Made by a program: the position numbers and the translations under genes | Notes under the pieces: generated by a model | What the model was told of the DNA's origin: nothing | Database searches by the model: none | Seen by the model: the letters and a program-made list of their open reading frames with translations, nothing else | Assembly (NCBI RefSeq): GCF_009707545.1 | Contig: NZ_WLYK01000012.1 | Coordinates: 92,877-156,876, forward strand | Length of the DNA: 64,000 nt | DNA from: Nakamurella alba | GTDB lineage: Bacteria; Actinomycetota; Actinomycetes; Mycobacteriales; Nakamurellaceae | Reading direction: 5' to 3' | Part shown: positions 63,010 through 64,000 of the stretch, in pieces | Layout: every line of letters starts with the position of its first letter | How positions within the stretch are numbered: position 1 is the stretch's first letter

Positions 63010-64000
63010 GTGACCGAGACGTCCACCGCTGCAGCACAGTCCGAGGGTGGTTCCGGGGATTTCCCGGTGTTGTTCTCGCCGATCGCGGTGGGGCCGCGGG
63101 TGTCGCGGAACCGGATCATCAATTCGGGGCACGGGACGTCGTTGGCGCCGGGGCGGCACAACGAGGAGTTGTTCCTCTACGAGGAGACCCGGGCGCGGGG
63201 TGGTGCCGGGATCGTGACGACGCAGTCGCAGTGGATCAACCAGGGCGCCGGTGATTTCGACGTGCGCTACGAGGTCGCGTCGGGCGCGTACGACGAGTTG
63301 GCGTCCCGGGTGCACGCGGGCGGCGCTCTGTGTTTCATCCAGATCAACCATCCCGGCCGGCAGGGGTTTTTGGGGCCGCGGAACCGGGAGTACGCGGTCG
63401 CGCCGTCGCAGGTGCCGGGCCGCTTCTACGGCGGGCAGGTGCAGATCCCGCATGCCATGACCGAGGCGGAGATCATGGCGGTGATCGAGGATTTCGCCGG
63501 GTCGGCGGAAGCGATCACCACCACCGCGGCCGACGGGGTGGAGATCCATTTCGGTCACGGGAATCTGGTGCAGCAGTTCCTGTCCCCGCACACCAACCGG
63601 CGCACCGACCGGTGGGGCGGCTCCTTCGAGAACCGGACCCGGTTCGCGCGGGAGGTCATCGCCGCGATCCGCGACCGCATCGGCACCGACACAGTGGTGT
63701 TCGGCGCCCGGATCAACGGCGCCGCACCCGGCGACCCCACCGAAACGACGCTGCTCAACGATTTCGCGACCATGTTGCTGGACATGGACCCGGGGATGCG
63801 GCTGGACTACCTGTCGGTCACCGGCGGACACTTCTCCTCCGCCTGGGGCACCTCGTTCAACCTGCCCGATTCCTCGTTCCCACCGGCGCTGTGGGAGTCG
63901 CAGGCCCGCCGGGTACGGGAACAGGCTCGGGATAGGGGGGTGCCGATCTTCCAGGTCGGCCGGATCCTGGGCCCGGCGCTGGCGGAGCGGCTGCTGGCCT
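63010..64000 (+). CDS. Old Yellow Enzyme-type NADH:flavin oxidoreductase (cut by the right edge)
   Basis: About 330 residues are visible from GTG 63010 and the frame is open to the edge. The FMN TIM barrel begins PVLFSPIAVGPRVSRNRIIN. INHPGRQGF and the family signature VEIHFGHGNLVQQFLSPHTN then RRTDRWGGSFENRTRF follow. In 2,4-dienoyl-CoA reductase-like members, a C-terminal FAD/NAD domain with a 4Fe-4S cluster would lie past the edge. Relatives demethylate N-methyl amines, such as stachydrine and dimethylglycine-like compounds, or reduce enoates. It is preceded by an AAAGG ribosome site 12 nt upstream. Confidence 0.9.
   Translation, partial: MTETSTAAAQSEGGSGDFPVLFSPIAVGPRVSRNRIINSGHGTSLAPGRHNEELFLYEETRARGGAGIVTTQSQWINQGAGDFDVRYEVASGAYDELASRVHAGGALCFIQINHPGRQGFLGPRNREYAVAPSQVPGRFYGGQVQIPHAMTEAEIMAVIEDFAGSAEAITTTAADGVEIHFGHGNLVQQFLSPHTNRRTDRWGGSFENRTRFAREVIAAIRDRIGTDTVVFGARINGAAPGDPTETTLLNDFATMLLDMDPGMRLDYLSVTGGHFSSAWGTSFNLPDSSFPPALWESQARRVREQARDRGVPIFQVGRILGPALAERLLA

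Overview
The window is about 64 kb of very GC-rich chromosomal DNA from an actinobacterium. Markers that support this are a SepH cell-division protein, a mycothiol-dependent isomerase-family protein, an F420-type luciferase-like oxidoreductase, a 13E12-type DUF222/HNH endonuclease, and several actinobacterial DUF families (DUF2530, DUF2537, DUF2771, DUF3027). Many promoters are leaderless, with a TANNNT box about 6 nt before the start codon. From memory, gene order from the two citrate synthases through serC, sepH, DUF2537, TrmH, MarR, DUF2530, DUF3027, an MFS protein, DUF2771, a cold-shock protein and moaA-moaD parallels Mycobacterium tuberculosis Rv0896 to Rv0868c. Other genes are inserted between them. 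A genus in the Nakamurella/Frankia part of the phylum would fit, but the sequence does not prove it. No rRNA, tRNA, CRISPR array or complete insertion sequence was seen.

Layout. 0-8.3 kb: the end of a citrate synthase gene, then an accessory-looking stretch with a DUF2971 protein, a large unknown gene broken by frameshifts, a CPD photolyase, and a frameshifted DUF222/HNH endonuclease preceded by an SOS box. 8.3-12.7 kb (minus strand): aldose-1-epimerase, two small proteins, an MFS exporter and pdxH. 12.9-18.4 kb (plus): a second citrate synthase, serC, sepH, an alpha/beta hydrolase and a PAS-GGDEF protein. 18.5-23 kb: a heterodimeric ABC exporter and a septum-formation-type secreted protein. 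23-36 kb: the conserved actinobacterial block (DUF2537, TrmH, MarR, GNAT, DUF2530, a sacsin/Hsp90-like GHKL ATPase with a zinc-ribbon DUF3027 partner, MFS, DUF2771, Csp, two HAD phosphatases, VanZ).

36.9-52.9 kb is a molybdenum region. It holds modABC with a MerR-like/Mop regulator, a form-II CO-dehydrogenase-type molybdenum hydroxylase (coxSLM) with its maturation genes (coxD-like AAA ATPase, coxE-like VWA protein, XdhC), a transporter between them, and moaA-moaD. Uptake, cofactor synthesis, enzyme and maturation are therefore within 16 kb. The substrate of the hydroxylase is unknown.

53-57.3 kb: a proline-rich membrane protein, a class V aminotransferase-like protein, and a YtrA-type GntR/ABC operon. 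57.4-64 kb: a second unusual locus with a MalY-like PLP enzyme, a YheO-family regulator, a polar amino-acid ABC transporter (permease, ATPase, binding protein) and an Old Yellow Enzyme oxidoreductase cut by the right edge. The regulator-transporter gap carries four similar 15-bp dyads at near-helical spacing. This is the best candidate in the window for an undescribed regulated catabolic system.
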